DNA of 33,810 nt from Desulfobacterales bacterium. GTDB lineage: Bacteria > Desulfobacterota > Desulfobacteria > Desulfobacterales > SURF-7. The notes beneath the pieces are model-generated. The model did no database searches and was not told where the DNA came from. It worked only from the letters and a program-made list of their open reading frames with translations. The DNA lies in NCBI GenBank assembly GCA_018693105.1, contig JABHLN010000034.1:1-33810 (forward strand). Reading direction: 5' to 3'. Below are positions 24,505 through 32,664 of this stretch, in pieces (position 1 is the first letter of the stretch; each line of letters begins with the position of its first letter). A program made the position numbers and the translations under genes.

Positions 24505-26124
24505 TTAATAATAATATTTCCGGTTGCTTGTTCTTCCCATTATATAACCTGAAAAAATAAAAGCAATTGCAACGCATAAACATGTTAAGGCAAAAAGATC
24601 ACCGTATTTTGTATAGAAGGTTTCTGTCTTCAAAACAGGCATTGATCTTGTTACTACTGCCTCTTTATAAAGCGGAGTCCGGTCAAAAACTCTTCCTGCC
24701 GGATCTACAAAGGCGCTTATTCCTGTATTAGCAGATCTTATAAGTGACCTCCTGTTTTCAACTGCCCTTAATACGGCCATGGAAAAATGCTGATAAGGAG
24801 CACCGGTTTTACCGTACCATGCATCATTGGTTATATTTATAAGCAGTCCGGCCTTTTTATTTGTCATTGTCCGGGAAAGATTTGGGAAAATTATCTCACC
24901 GCATATCTGAATGCCGAGTTTGTAATCCCCCCATTTTAAAGTGTCTATCGTTTTACCCTGGCTGAAATCACCGCTTCCTTCAACAATATTTTCGATAAAC
25001 CAAAGCAATTTTTTAAGAGGAACATATTCACCAAACGGAATAAGGTGTACTTTATCATATTTATCTAATAACTCCCCTTTTTTACTGACCAGAAAAGCAC
25101 TATTGTAATATTTAACCTGTTCGTTATTAGTCTTAAATGAAGGGCTGCCAATTAAAAAGTCAGCTCCGGATTTAATTATTCCGTTCATAACCATACCGGT
25201 CATAGCCTGGTTATAAAGAAAATAAAATGTTGCAGCTGTTTCCGGCCATACGACAAGATCTGGTCTCTTGTCTTTTGCTGAAAGAGAGAGATCTATAATT
25301 TTTTTTGTGGTTGCATACTGAAATTCCGGGTCCCACTTTTTTGTCTGGTCTATATTTCCCTGGACTATTGCAATATTAATCTTTTCGGAATTGTATGCCT
25401 GTATATCAATATATTTAAGTCGTTTATTCCCGTAGAATGTAATAATGGAAAAAAACAAACCAACTAAAATTACAGAGCTTATTAGTTGTAATGCATTAAC
25501 CCTTCTGCCATGCCATTCGTTTTTAGAAATAAAAAGAAAGATTTGAAAAAAAACAGCATTAGCAAGTACAACTAAAAAAGATATACCGTATGTTCCGGTA
25601 ATATCTGAAATCTGTATCAGGTAAATACGGGCATATTGTGAGTAGCCAAGAAGTTCCCATGGAAAACCGGAAAATAGAAATGTGCGTAAATATTCGCATG
25701 AAACCCATAATGCAGGCATTATAATCAGAAAACTAAAAGGTGATGAAGGAACACGATTTGATATTAATGAAAAAATCGCTATATAAAATGCAAGATATGC
25801 TGATAATAATAACAAAACCGATACCGCAGGTATGACATGAAGATATGCAAATTTTTGAAGAAAGGGTAAAAGCCAGTATAGTAATGTAAAGTAATGAACT
25901 ATCCCTGTAATAAGCCCTGCAAAAAAGGATTCTTTTGTTGAAAGATTTAGGGTCGAAATAAAAAGGGGTAATAGTGCTATCCATGCCATCTTGTCAAAAC
26001 CTGTTTCAGGAAAGGAACAGGTAAGCATAATTCCGCTTAAAAAAGCTCCTATCAGACTTTTATAGTTCAATGTATTAATCATTATTATTTTTAATTTTAT
26101 TAACTCTCTATTATCACAACTCAT
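24505..26124 (-). CDS. lnt: Apolipoprotein N-acyltransferase
   Basis: This inner-membrane enzyme adds the third acyl chain to the N-terminal Cys of lipoproteins. Residues about 20-235 contain six or more membrane segments; residues about 245-500 form the periplasmic nitrilase domain with the catalytic triad E295 (VWPETA), K358 (KVHLIPFGEYVP) and C408 (GIQICGE); a final membrane segment lies near 510-530. The length of 539 residues is normal. Two starts are possible: 26124 and 26082 (MINTLNYK); neither has a good Shine-Dalgarno, and the shorter one begins nearer the first membrane helix. It appears to head the minus-strand group lnt-prfB-HD-thiE/thiL. Confidence 0.93.
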   Translation of the reverse strand: MSCDNRELIKLKIIMINTLNYKSLIGAFLSGIMLTCSFPETGFDKMAWIALLPLFISTLNLSTKESFFAGLITGIVHYFTLLYWLLPFLQKFAYLHVIPAVSVLLLLSAYLAFYIAIFSLISNRVPSSPFSFLIIMPALWVSCEYLRTFLFSGFPWELLGYSQYARIYLIQISDITGTYGISFLVVLANAVFFQIFLFISKNEWHGRRVNALQLISSVILVGLFFSIITFYGNKRLKYIDIQAYNSEKINIAIVQGNIDQTKKWDPEFQYATTKKIIDLSLSAKDKRPDLVVWPETAATFYFLYNQAMTGMVMNGIIKSGADFLIGSPSFKTNNEQVKYYNSAFLVSKKGELLDKYDKVHLIPFGEYVPLKKLLWFIENIVEGSGDFSQGKTIDTLKWGDYKLGIQICGEIIFPNLSRTMTNKKAGLLINITNDAWYGKTGAPYQHFSMAVLRAVENRRSLIRSANTGISAFVDPAGRVFDRTPLYKEAVVTRSMPVLKTETFYTKYGDLFALTCLCVAIAFIFSGYIMGRTSNRKYYY

Positions 26125-26569
26125 ATGGCGGCGATCTGGTTCTAAGTGTATTTAGCATTTTACCGGTTTTAGTCAATGAAATTGTTGTTATCCTGATCGA
26201 TATGAGATCTGTTGAAAGTACTTGTTTCCATCAATTTATTGGGGCTGGTAAGGGGCTGTATTTAATATTAATTAATAAGCCCTTATATTTTTCTTGACAC
26301 TATTTATTTTTTGGTATTAACCTATCTATTTACAATATGTATATTATATTGCCAGAAGTGATTTTTAAAAGGAGATCATTTCTTAATTTTGAAAGCCGCT
26401 TTTAAAATTTATTACCGGCTGCCGATTCAAAAGGCCCTCTACCAAGCTTATGATGAGTTTTTTCATCAACAGAGGCTTTCGGCTCCAATATGCATTTGTA
26501 AGATGGACTCTATATATAATGAAAGTATTTATTATTTAAATAGCAACTTTAATTTTAGGAGAAATGAAA
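26125..26569. other. Divergent intergenic region between lnt and fadE
   Basis: About 440 AT-rich bases between oppositely transcribed genes. It holds an inverted repeat TAAGGGGCT/AGCCCCTTA (26249-26257 and 26278-26286), a TTGACA at 26295-26300 with a possible TATTAA at 26316, and a hairpin-prone stretch at about 26430-26480 where GGCCCTCT and AGAGGC can pair around GATGA...TCATC. An open frame from a TTG at 26389 overlaps the fadE start but has no codon or motif support. Confidence 0.5.
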
Positions 26570-28384
26570 ATGGCACAACAAATTGCAGATCGTCGAGATA
26601 TAGACTTTGTACTTTTTGAACAAATAGAGGCAGACAAAGTTACAGAGCATGAAAAGTATAAGGACTTGAATAAAAAAACATTTCAAATGGTTATAAATGA
26701 AGCCCGTAATATTGGTATAAAAGAAATTCTCCCTATAATTAAAGAAGCGGATATTGTTGGTGCTCAATATATTGACGGAGAAGTCATCGTCCCGGAAAGC
26801 TACAGAAGGGTTTTTGATATTCTCGTTGAAGGTGAATGGACCGCAATGGCCGTGGAACCGGAAATGGGAGGGCAGGGTATGCCGGAGTGTATTACTTTAG
26901 CAGCCCATGAATATTTGGGGGGAGCTGACTTCAGTGTAGCCAGTTACCCAATGATGGGGCATGGATCAGGAACTATACTAAAAAAATTCGGGTCACAGGA
27001 GCAGAAAGATCTATTCTTAAAAAATTATTATACAGGTAAATGGGCGGGTTCAATGCTTCTTACCGAACCTGAAGCCGGATCTGATGTCGGGGCTCTTAAA
27101 ACATCAGCTGTTAAAAATGATGACGGTACATATTCTATTACCGGAAATAAAATATTTATTACAAACGGTGACCATAACCTGACTGAAAATATAATTCATC
27201 CTGTTCTTGCACGTGTTGAAGGCGCGCCTGAAGGTACAAAAGGGATATCACTGTTTTTAATACCTAAAATCTGGGTAAATAAAGACGGAAGTCTTGGTGA
27301 TAGAAATGATATTATCTGTACAGGTATAGAAGAAAAAATGGGGCTACACGGAAGTGCAACTTGCAGCATGTCAATGGGTAGCAAAGGCGACTGCCGGGGA
27401 ATGCTTGTCGGTGAAGAAAATAAAGGTATGAGAGCAATGTTCGAAATGATGAACTTTGCCCGTTTAGGAGTTGGTGCACAGGGTGCACAGGCAGCATCAA
27501 ATGCCTACCTTTATGCACTTGATTATGCAAGAGAACGTGTACAGGGGAAAGCTATTGAAGAAGCAATGAACCCTGATGCAAAATCTGTTAATATAATAAA
27601 ACATCCTGACGTTAGAAGAATGCTCATGTGGATGAAATCAAACGTAGAAGGAATGCGGAGCTTCTGTTATTACATTGCTCATCTTTTCGACCAATTGGAA
27701 CTTGCTGATTCTGAGGAAGAAAAGCTAAGAATAGACGGAATGGTCAGCCTCCTTACACCTGTTTTGAAATCATATAACAGCGACCGTGGTTTTGAGGTTT
27801 GTGTTCAGGGCATGCAGGTATTGGGCGGTGTTGGTTATACCAGGGAATATCCTATGGAAAAGCTGGTAAGAGACAGTAAAATTGCTTCCATTTACGAAGG
27901 AACAACCGGTATCCAGGGTATGGATCTTCTTGCCAGAAAGATTGGTATGCAGAAAGGGCAGGTTTTTATTAATTTTATCGGTGAAATAAATAAGATTATT
28001 GCCCAGGCAAAGGAGACTAAAGATCTTGAGCCCTTAGCGTCAAGACTGGAAGAAGCTGTTAACCGTATGGCCGGTGTAGCTATGCATATGGGTAAAACCG
28101 CACAGTCTGCAGAGTTTAAGACCGCATTCGCAAATTCAGTTCCTTTTCTGGATGTCATAGGAGATGTTGTTATGGGGTGGATGCTTCTCTGGCGTGCTGT
28201 TGTAGCTGAACAAAAGCTTACCGAAGGTGCCAAGAAGAAAGATGTTACCTTTTACAAAGGGCAGATAAAATCAGCACAGTATTTTATTAATTCAACTATC
28301 CCGATTACTATTGGAAGGATTAACGCAATAGAACTGAATGATAGTTCTCCCATAGATATAGAAGAAGAAAGTTTTGGAGGGTAA
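26570..28384 (+). CDS. fadE: Acyl-CoA dehydrogenase, long FadE5-like form
   Basis: This FAD enzyme makes the first oxidation of beta-oxidation, acyl-CoA to trans-2-enoyl-CoA, passing electrons to ETF. It has 604 residues, typical of the roughly 600-residue class with an extra C-terminal helical domain. Motifs: MLLTEPEAGSDVGALKTSA for flavin/substrate binding, SITGNKIFITNGDHN, and the catalytic base E443 in IYEGTTGIQ. The start at 26570 is chosen over 26564 because AGGAG (26557-26561) is only two bases from the earlier ATG but eight from this one. The following genes fadN and fadA complete a beta-oxidation set. A repeat and a long inverted repeat separate it from fadN, so they may not be a single transcript. 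Confidence 0.93.
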   Translation: MAQQIADRRDIDFVLFEQIEADKVTEHEKYKDLNKKTFQMVINEARNIGIKEILPIIKEADIVGAQYIDGEVIVPESYRRVFDILVEGEWTAMAVEPEMGGQGMPECITLAAHEYLGGADFSVASYPMMGHGSGTILKKFGSQEQKDLFLKNYYTGKWAGSMLLTEPEAGSDVGALKTSAVKNDDGTYSITGNKIFITNGDHNLTENIIHPVLARVEGAPEGTKGISLFLIPKIWVNKDGSLGDRNDIICTGIEEKMGLHGSATCSMSMGSKGDCRGMLVGEENKGMRAMFEMMNFARLGVGAQGAQAASNAYLYALDYARERVQGKAIEEAMNPDAKSVNIIKHPDVRRMLMWMKSNVEGMRSFCYYIAHLFDQLELADSEEEKLRIDGMVSLLTPVLKSYNSDRGFEVCVQGMQVLGGVGYTREYPMEKLVRDSKIASIYEGTTGIQGMDLLARKIGMQKGQVFINFIGEINKIIAQAKETKDLEPLASRLEEAVNRMAGVAMHMGKTAQSAEFKTAFANSVPFLDVIGDVVMGWMLLWRAVVAEQKLTEGAKKKDVTFYKGQIKSAQYFINSTIPITIGRINAIELNDSSPIDIEEESFGG

Positions 28385-28511
28385 TATATATCACATTGGC
28401 ACTAAATAACTTTCCAATATTTGATTGGCCTTTGATCTCCATGAATATAAGTATCATATTTATGGTTTTTGTGGAAAGTGTTTAGTGCTATACTTGATGA
28501 GTTCTTATTAA
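28385..28511. other. Distant inverted repeat between fadE and fadN
   Basis: GCACTAAATAACTTTCCA (28399-28416) and TGGAAAGTGTTTAGTGC (28472-28488) are imperfect reverse complements about 55 bases apart. There is no T-run. It could form a large hairpin in the fadE 3' end or be two half-sites for a regulator. Confidence 0.45.
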
Positions 28512-28640
28512 GTATAATTGATGGCTAAGTAGAAATCTTCATATGCAAGGCAAATTATTTGGGCAGACGTGAAGGGATACTTTTAGTATGTTGAACGTAT
28601 GCCCAAATAATATAATGCTGCATATGAAGATTTTTTAATA
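28512..28640 (+). repeat. Dispersed palindromic element, copy 3 (interior type II)
   Basis: Begins GTATAATTGATGGCTAAGTA. The arms ATCTTCATATGCA and TGCATATGAAGAT pair across the element, and ATTATTTGGGCA pairs with TGCCCAAATAAT around the core GAAGGGATAC...TAGTATG. It aligns with the reverse of copy 2. The far end lacks the GATGGC of other copies, so it looks truncated. Confidence 0.8.
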
Positions 28641-28698
28641 TGTAATAGTATTTAAATATTAACTTGTAAGTAAGATTGATTTTTTCAGGAGGTAAATT

Positions 28699-31098
28699 AT
28701 GGTTAGAAAAATCAGACAGGCTTCTGTAATCGGTTCAGGTATAATGGGTGGAGGAATTGCTGCCCTGCTTGCCAGCACCGGTATCAAAACCTTATTAATG
28801 GACATCGTTCCGTTTGATTTAAAAGACGAAGAAAAAGATAAGCCTGCAGCAAGAAATAAAATTGTAGCAGCAGGTTTTCAGGGTGTGCTCAAATCAAAAC
28901 CGGCTCTTCTAATGTCAAAAAAGGATGCCGCGAAAATTAGTATCGGGAATCTTGAAGATGATTTTGACAAACTCGCTGACTGCGACCTTATCGTGGAAGT
29001 TGTAATAGAGAATGTTAAGATTAAACAGGATCTTTTAAAGAGAATCGAAGGTATTAGAAAACCGACCGCTATTGTTACAACAAATACTTCCGGAATCCCT
29101 TTGAAAGTTATGACAGAAGGGCTTTCCAATGAGTTCAAACAGCATTTTTGCGGAACACATTTCTTTAATCCGGTTCGCTACATGCATCTTTTGGAGCTTA
29201 TTCCCGGTGAAGAAACCTTACCGGAAGTATTGGATTTTATTTCACAATTTGGTGAGAAGTACCTTGGAAAAGGTATTGTTTGGGCAAAAGACACACCTGC
29301 ATTCATAGGAAATAGAATCGGCCTTCAGGGTATGGGGAAAATCCTGTCTGCTGTTAAGGATGCAGGACTTACATTTCCCGAGGCTGATGCACTGCTCGGT
29401 CCGGCAATCGGAAGACCGAAGACAGCTACGTTCAAGACAACAGACATGGTTGGCCTTGATACAATGCAGCATGTAATGAAGAACAACTATGATCTCTGCA
29501 AGGATGATGAAGACAGAGATCTTTTAATACTTCCTGATTTTATCACACAGATGATTGAAAAGAATCTGCTGGGACTTAAGACAGGAGCAGGTTTCTATAA
29601 AAAAGAAAAGACTCCGGAAGGGAAAAAAGTGACCAAGGTTTTGAACACCGAAACCTGGGAATACGAAGCTTTTGATCCACCATCATTTCCTTGTCTTGAT
29701 GCAGCAAAAAAGGAATCTTCTGTTGAAGGCAAGATCAAGGCCATAGTAAACAGTGACGACAAGGGGGGGGATTTTATATGGACATGCCTTTCAAACATGC
29801 TTATTTACTCCGCCAACAGGATCCCTGAAATTTCAGATACAATAGTTGATATAGACAATGCTCTGAAATGGGGCAACAACCACAAATTGGGTCCGTTTGA
29901 AGTGTGGGATGCTATCGGAGTGAAAGAGTCTGTTGAAAGAATGGAAAAAGAGGGCCAAAAGGTTCCTGAAGCAGTAAAGAAGATGGTGGAAGGTGGAAAT
30001 ACAGCATTCTATAAAGCAGAAGGTGGAAAGAACCTGTTCTTTGACCTTGTAGCCCAGGAATACAAAGAGGTCTCTGTAAGTGACAATATTATTTCTCTGC
30101 CCCTGGTTAAAAAAGACAGCACTAAGGTCGTTCTTTCAAATGACTCTGCTTCACTTATTGATTTGGGCGATGGTGTGTTCTGTTGTGAGTTCCATACTAA
30201 GATGAATGCTATGAATCAGGATCTTAGTGATATCATGACTCAAAGCATTGATTATGTTGATGAAAATGGAGTAGGTCTTGTTATAGGAAACCAGGGTGAA
30301 GCATTCTCCGCCGGAGCTGACATCAGCTTCATACTTGGGAAAATTAAGGCAGGTGATTTCGATTTTATTGATGACTTTATTAAAAAAGGTCAGGATGGAA
30401 TACAAAAAGCAAGATACTCTTCATTTCCAATTGTAGCAGCTCCTTTTGGAATGACTCTTGGAGGAGGAGCTGAATTATGTATAGGTGCTGCAGATAGAAT
30501 TGTTGCCCACGCAGAACTTTATATCGGTCTTGTAGAAATGGGTGTAGGTCTTGTACCTGCAGGTACCGGATGTATGAATATCTGGAAACGGTTTGTGTCG
30601 CAGATACCTGATGCTGTTGGAAGTGTCGATCTTCTTTCTTATTTTGTAGCCGCTTTTCAGAATATTGCCCAGGCAAAGGTTTCAACATCTGCAGCAGAGG
30701 CCAGGGAAAACGGATTTCTCGGACCGAAAGACAGAATAGTCTTTAACAGGGACGCATTAATCGGCGAAGCAAAGAAAGAGGTCCTGAAAATGGTAGATGA
30801 AGGATATGTGCCACAGGAAAGAAAACCTATAAGAGTCTTTGGTGACGCTGCTCATGGTGTAATGAACGCACAATTGTATAACATGCTCCAGGGAAGATTC
30901 ATGAGTGAGCATGATGCATTTGTGGCCAGGAAAATCGTTCATATTATCAGCGGAGGAGAAGTAAGAGTAAATAGTGAAATTGATGAACAGGTAATTCTCA
31001 ATCTGGAAAGACAGGCTTTTGTTGATTTATTAAAGACTGAAAAAACTGTTGCCAGGATAGAACACATGCTTAAAACCGGTAAACCCCTCAGAAATTAA
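28699..31098 (+). CDS. fadN: FadN-like 3-hydroxyacyl-CoA dehydrogenase/enoyl-CoA hydratase
   Basis: A 799-residue bifunctional beta-oxidation enzyme with the dehydrogenase first and the hydratase second, as in B. subtilis FadN and unlike FadB/FadJ. Residues 5 to about 420: NAD-binding Rossmann motif GSGIMGGGIA, then HFCGTHFFNPVRYMHLLE with the catalytic His, and a C-terminal HAD domain including KTGAGFYKK. Residues about 490-690: crotonase-fold hydratase with SAGADISF and the two catalytic acids E592 (GGGAEL) and E613 (LVEMGVGL). It hydrates trans-2-enoyl-CoA and oxidises (3S)-hydroxyacyl-CoA with NAD. The ribosome site CAGGAGG is strong. It lies between fadE and fadA, the same gene trio as the Bacillus fadNAE operon, with palindromic repeats on both sides. 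Confidence 0.95.
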   Translation: MVRKIRQASVIGSGIMGGGIAALLASTGIKTLLMDIVPFDLKDEEKDKPAARNKIVAAGFQGVLKSKPALLMSKKDAAKISIGNLEDDFDKLADCDLIVEVVIENVKIKQDLLKRIEGIRKPTAIVTTNTSGIPLKVMTEGLSNEFKQHFCGTHFFNPVRYMHLLELIPGEETLPEVLDFISQFGEKYLGKGIVWAKDTPAFIGNRIGLQGMGKILSAVKDAGLTFPEADALLGPAIGRPKTATFKTTDMVGLDTMQHVMKNNYDLCKDDEDRDLLILPDFITQMIEKNLLGLKTGAGFYKKEKTPEGKKVTKVLNTETWEYEAFDPPSFPCLDAAKKESSVEGKIKAIVNSDDKGGDFIWTCLSNMLIYSANRIPEISDTIVDIDNALKWGNNHKLGPFEVWDAIGVKESVERMEKEGQKVPEAVKKMVEGGNTAFYKAEGGKNLFFDLVAQEYKEVSVSDNIISLPLVKKDSTKVVLSNDSASLIDLGDGVFCCEFHTKMNAMNQDLSDIMTQSIDYVDENGVGLVIGNQGEAFSAGADISFILGKIKAGDFDFIDDFIKKGQDGIQKARYSSFPIVAAPFGMTLGGGAELCIGAADRIVAHAELYIGLVEMGVGLVPAGTGCMNIWKRFVSQIPDAVGSVDLLSYFVAAFQNIAQAKVSTSAAEARENGFLGPKDRIVFNRDALIGEAKKEVLKMVDEGYVPQERKPIRVFGDAAHGVMNAQLYNMLQGRFMSEHDAFVARKIVHIISGGEVRVNSEIDEQVILNLERQAFVDLLKTEKTVARIEHMLKTGKPLRN

Positions 31099-31134
31099 TA
31101 TCGGTTAGATCAATTTTTGGTGAACTTATAAAAA

Positions 31135-31295
31135 GTATAAAAGATGGCTAAGTAAAAAGTCATACTATAGACGGCTTCGGAAAATGTTCAAGATCAAGGC
31201 GCGCAAATCATGAGGAATGAGGCGTACTTATCGTACGCCGCAGTGACGAAGGATGTAGCGCAACACAGATATTGGATTTTTTATGAAGTCGTCAA
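31135..31295 (+). repeat. Dispersed palindromic element, copy 4 (interior type I), in fadA leader
   Basis: Begins GTATAAAAGATGGCTAAGTA. The interior hairpin GGCGTAC (31221-31227), loop TTATC, GTACGCC (31233-31239) is the reverse of copy 1, with matching flanks such as the TGTAGCGCAACACAG / CTGCGTTGCGCTACA pair. It ends 11 bases before the fadA ribosome site and contains an in-frame ATG at 31210 that extends the fadA frame spuriously. Confidence 0.85.
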
Positions 31296-31305
31296 TTTTG
31301 AATAT

Positions 31306-31312
31306 AAGGAGG
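31306..31312 (+). promoter_or_regulatory. Ribosome binding site that sets the fadA start
   Basis: AAGGAGG lies eight bases before the ATG at 31321. It shows that translation starts there and not at the upstream ATG at 31210, which lies inside the repeat. Confidence 0.9.
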
Positions 31313-31320
31313 TATTAATA

Positions 31321-32499
31321 ATGAGAGATGCATATATAGTTTCCGCAGTAAGAACTCCCGGCTGCAGAAGAGCAAAGGGTGCTTTTAAGGACACAAGGCC
31401 TGAAGAACTGCTTGCTCATATTACAAAAGCGGCTATGGACAGGGTTCCGAATCTTAAACCGGAACATATTGAAGATACAATGACAGGGAGCGCCTTTCCC
31501 GAAGCTGAACAGGGCATGATTATCGGGTTAACTGCAGGCCGTATGGCGGGCATTCCAATTGAAGCAAGCGGCGCTGTTGTTAACAGGTTTTGTTCATCAG
31601 GGCTTGAGGCTATTGCTTTATCTTCAATGAGGGTAATGAGCGGATGGTCCGATGTTGTTATAGGCAGCGGTGTTGAAGTTATGTCGATAGTTCCCATGGG
31701 TGGAAACCTTCCAAGGCCCACACCGAGCTATTCAGTCGGACATCCGGACAACTGGACCGATATGGGTATTACGGCGGAAAATGTTGCTGAAAGATACAAT
31801 GTCACAAGAGAAGAGCAGGATGAGTTTGCATACAAATCACAGATGAAGGCTTCTGAAGCAAAAGCCAAGGGGCTTTTCACAGAGCTGGTACCTTCACCTG
31901 CCTCAAAGTATGTTTTGCAGGATGACGGGACATACAAGCATGAAACCTTCATACAGGATTTTGATGATGGAATCAGGGAGTCAACAACTGTTGAGGGCCT
32001 TTCAAAACTTCGCACCGTGTTCAAACTTGGCGGTACAGTTACTGCGGGTAATTCTTCACAGACAACAGACGGTGCTGCTGCCACGATCATAATGAGTGAA
32101 GACAAGATGAAGGAACTTGAGGTTGAACCTATTGCAAAACTGAAATTGTACACAACTGTTGGGTGTGAACCTGATGAAATGGGTGTTGGGCCTAGATATG
32201 CCATTCCTAAGTTGCTGAAAATGGCCGGACTTACTGTTGATGATATCGGTCTCTGGGAGATAAATGAGGCTTTTGCATCACAGGCAATTTACTGCTGTAG
32301 AGATCTCGGAATTAATTTTGACAATGTTAATATAAACGGTGGTGCAATTGCTCTCGGACACCCACTTGGATGTACAGGGGCAAAATTGTGTTCTACGCTT
32401 CTTGCGAATATGAGAAAGAAAGGTGTTAAATACGGAGTTGAATCTATGTGTGTAGGATTTGGAATGGGCGCAGCAGCCCTGTTTGAGCTCTGTGATTAA
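31321..32499 (+). CDS. fadA: Acetyl-CoA acyltransferase (3-ketoacyl-CoA thiolase)
   Basis: This 392-residue thiolase performs the last step of beta-oxidation, cleaving 3-ketoacyl-CoA with CoA to acetyl-CoA and a shortened acyl-CoA. The classical catalytic residues are all present: C91 (NRFCSSGLEAI), H347 (ALGHPLGCTGAK) and C377 (ESMCVGFGMGA). The length matches the family only when started at 31321; the longer frame from 31210 would add 37 residues encoded by the repeat. It follows fadN by about 220 bp, with the repeat between. A terminator follows 32 bp after the stop. Confidence 0.95.
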   Translation: MRDAYIVSAVRTPGCRRAKGAFKDTRPEELLAHITKAAMDRVPNLKPEHIEDTMTGSAFPEAEQGMIIGLTAGRMAGIPIEASGAVVNRFCSSGLEAIALSSMRVMSGWSDVVIGSGVEVMSIVPMGGNLPRPTPSYSVGHPDNWTDMGITAENVAERYNVTREEQDEFAYKSQMKASEAKAKGLFTELVPSPASKYVLQDDGTYKHETFIQDFDDGIRESTTVEGLSKLRTVFKLGGTVTAGNSSQTTDGAAATIIMSEDKMKELEVEPIAKLKLYTTVGCEPDEMGVGPRYAIPKLLKMAGLTVDDIGLWEINEAFASQAIYCCRDLGINFDNVNINGGAIALGHPLGCTGAKLCSTLLANMRKKGVKYGVESMCVGFGMGAAALFELCD

Positions 32500-32531
32500 T
32501 TTTTTTCATGTATACATCTAATTAGGTTATT

Positions 32532-32560
32532 AAAAAGGCTGCTTTTATGGCAGCCTTTTT
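32532..32560 (+). terminator. Rho-independent terminator after fadA
   Basis: AAAAAGGCTGC (32532-32542) pairs perfectly with GCAGCCTTTTT (32550-32560) around a 7-base loop; the T5 of the arm serves as the tail. It ends the beta-oxidation transcript four bases before the -35 box of the next promoter. Confidence 0.85.
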
Positions 32561-32563
32561 ATC

Positions 32564-32591
32564 TTGACACAATTTTAGCTTCTGATAAAAT
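32564..32591 (+). promoter_or_regulatory. Sigma-70 promoter of the keto-acid cleavage enzyme gene
   Basis: TTGACA (32564-32569), 16-base spacer, TAAAAT (32586-32591). It lies directly after the fadA terminator, so the next gene is transcribed independently. Confidence 0.7.
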
Positions 32592-32664
32592 ATTCACTTT
32601 AAAAAATGAGGATTTTAATAAACTTTTAAAATATAAATTATAATTTAATAAAAGGGGGCGTATT

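Noticed and set aside
26564-26569. ATG at 26564 as the fadE start
   Set aside because: It lies only two bases after AGGAG, too close for initiation; the ATG at 26570 has normal spacing.
26389-26619. 76-residue open frame from a TTG before fadE
   Set aside because: It overlaps the fadE start in another frame, its start codon is 15 bases from the nearest ribosome-site-like sequence, and the product shows no motif.
31210-31320. N-terminal extension of FadA starting inside the repeat
   Set aside because: It is encoded by the palindromic element, adds 37 residues absent from the family, and the real ribosome site is at 31306.
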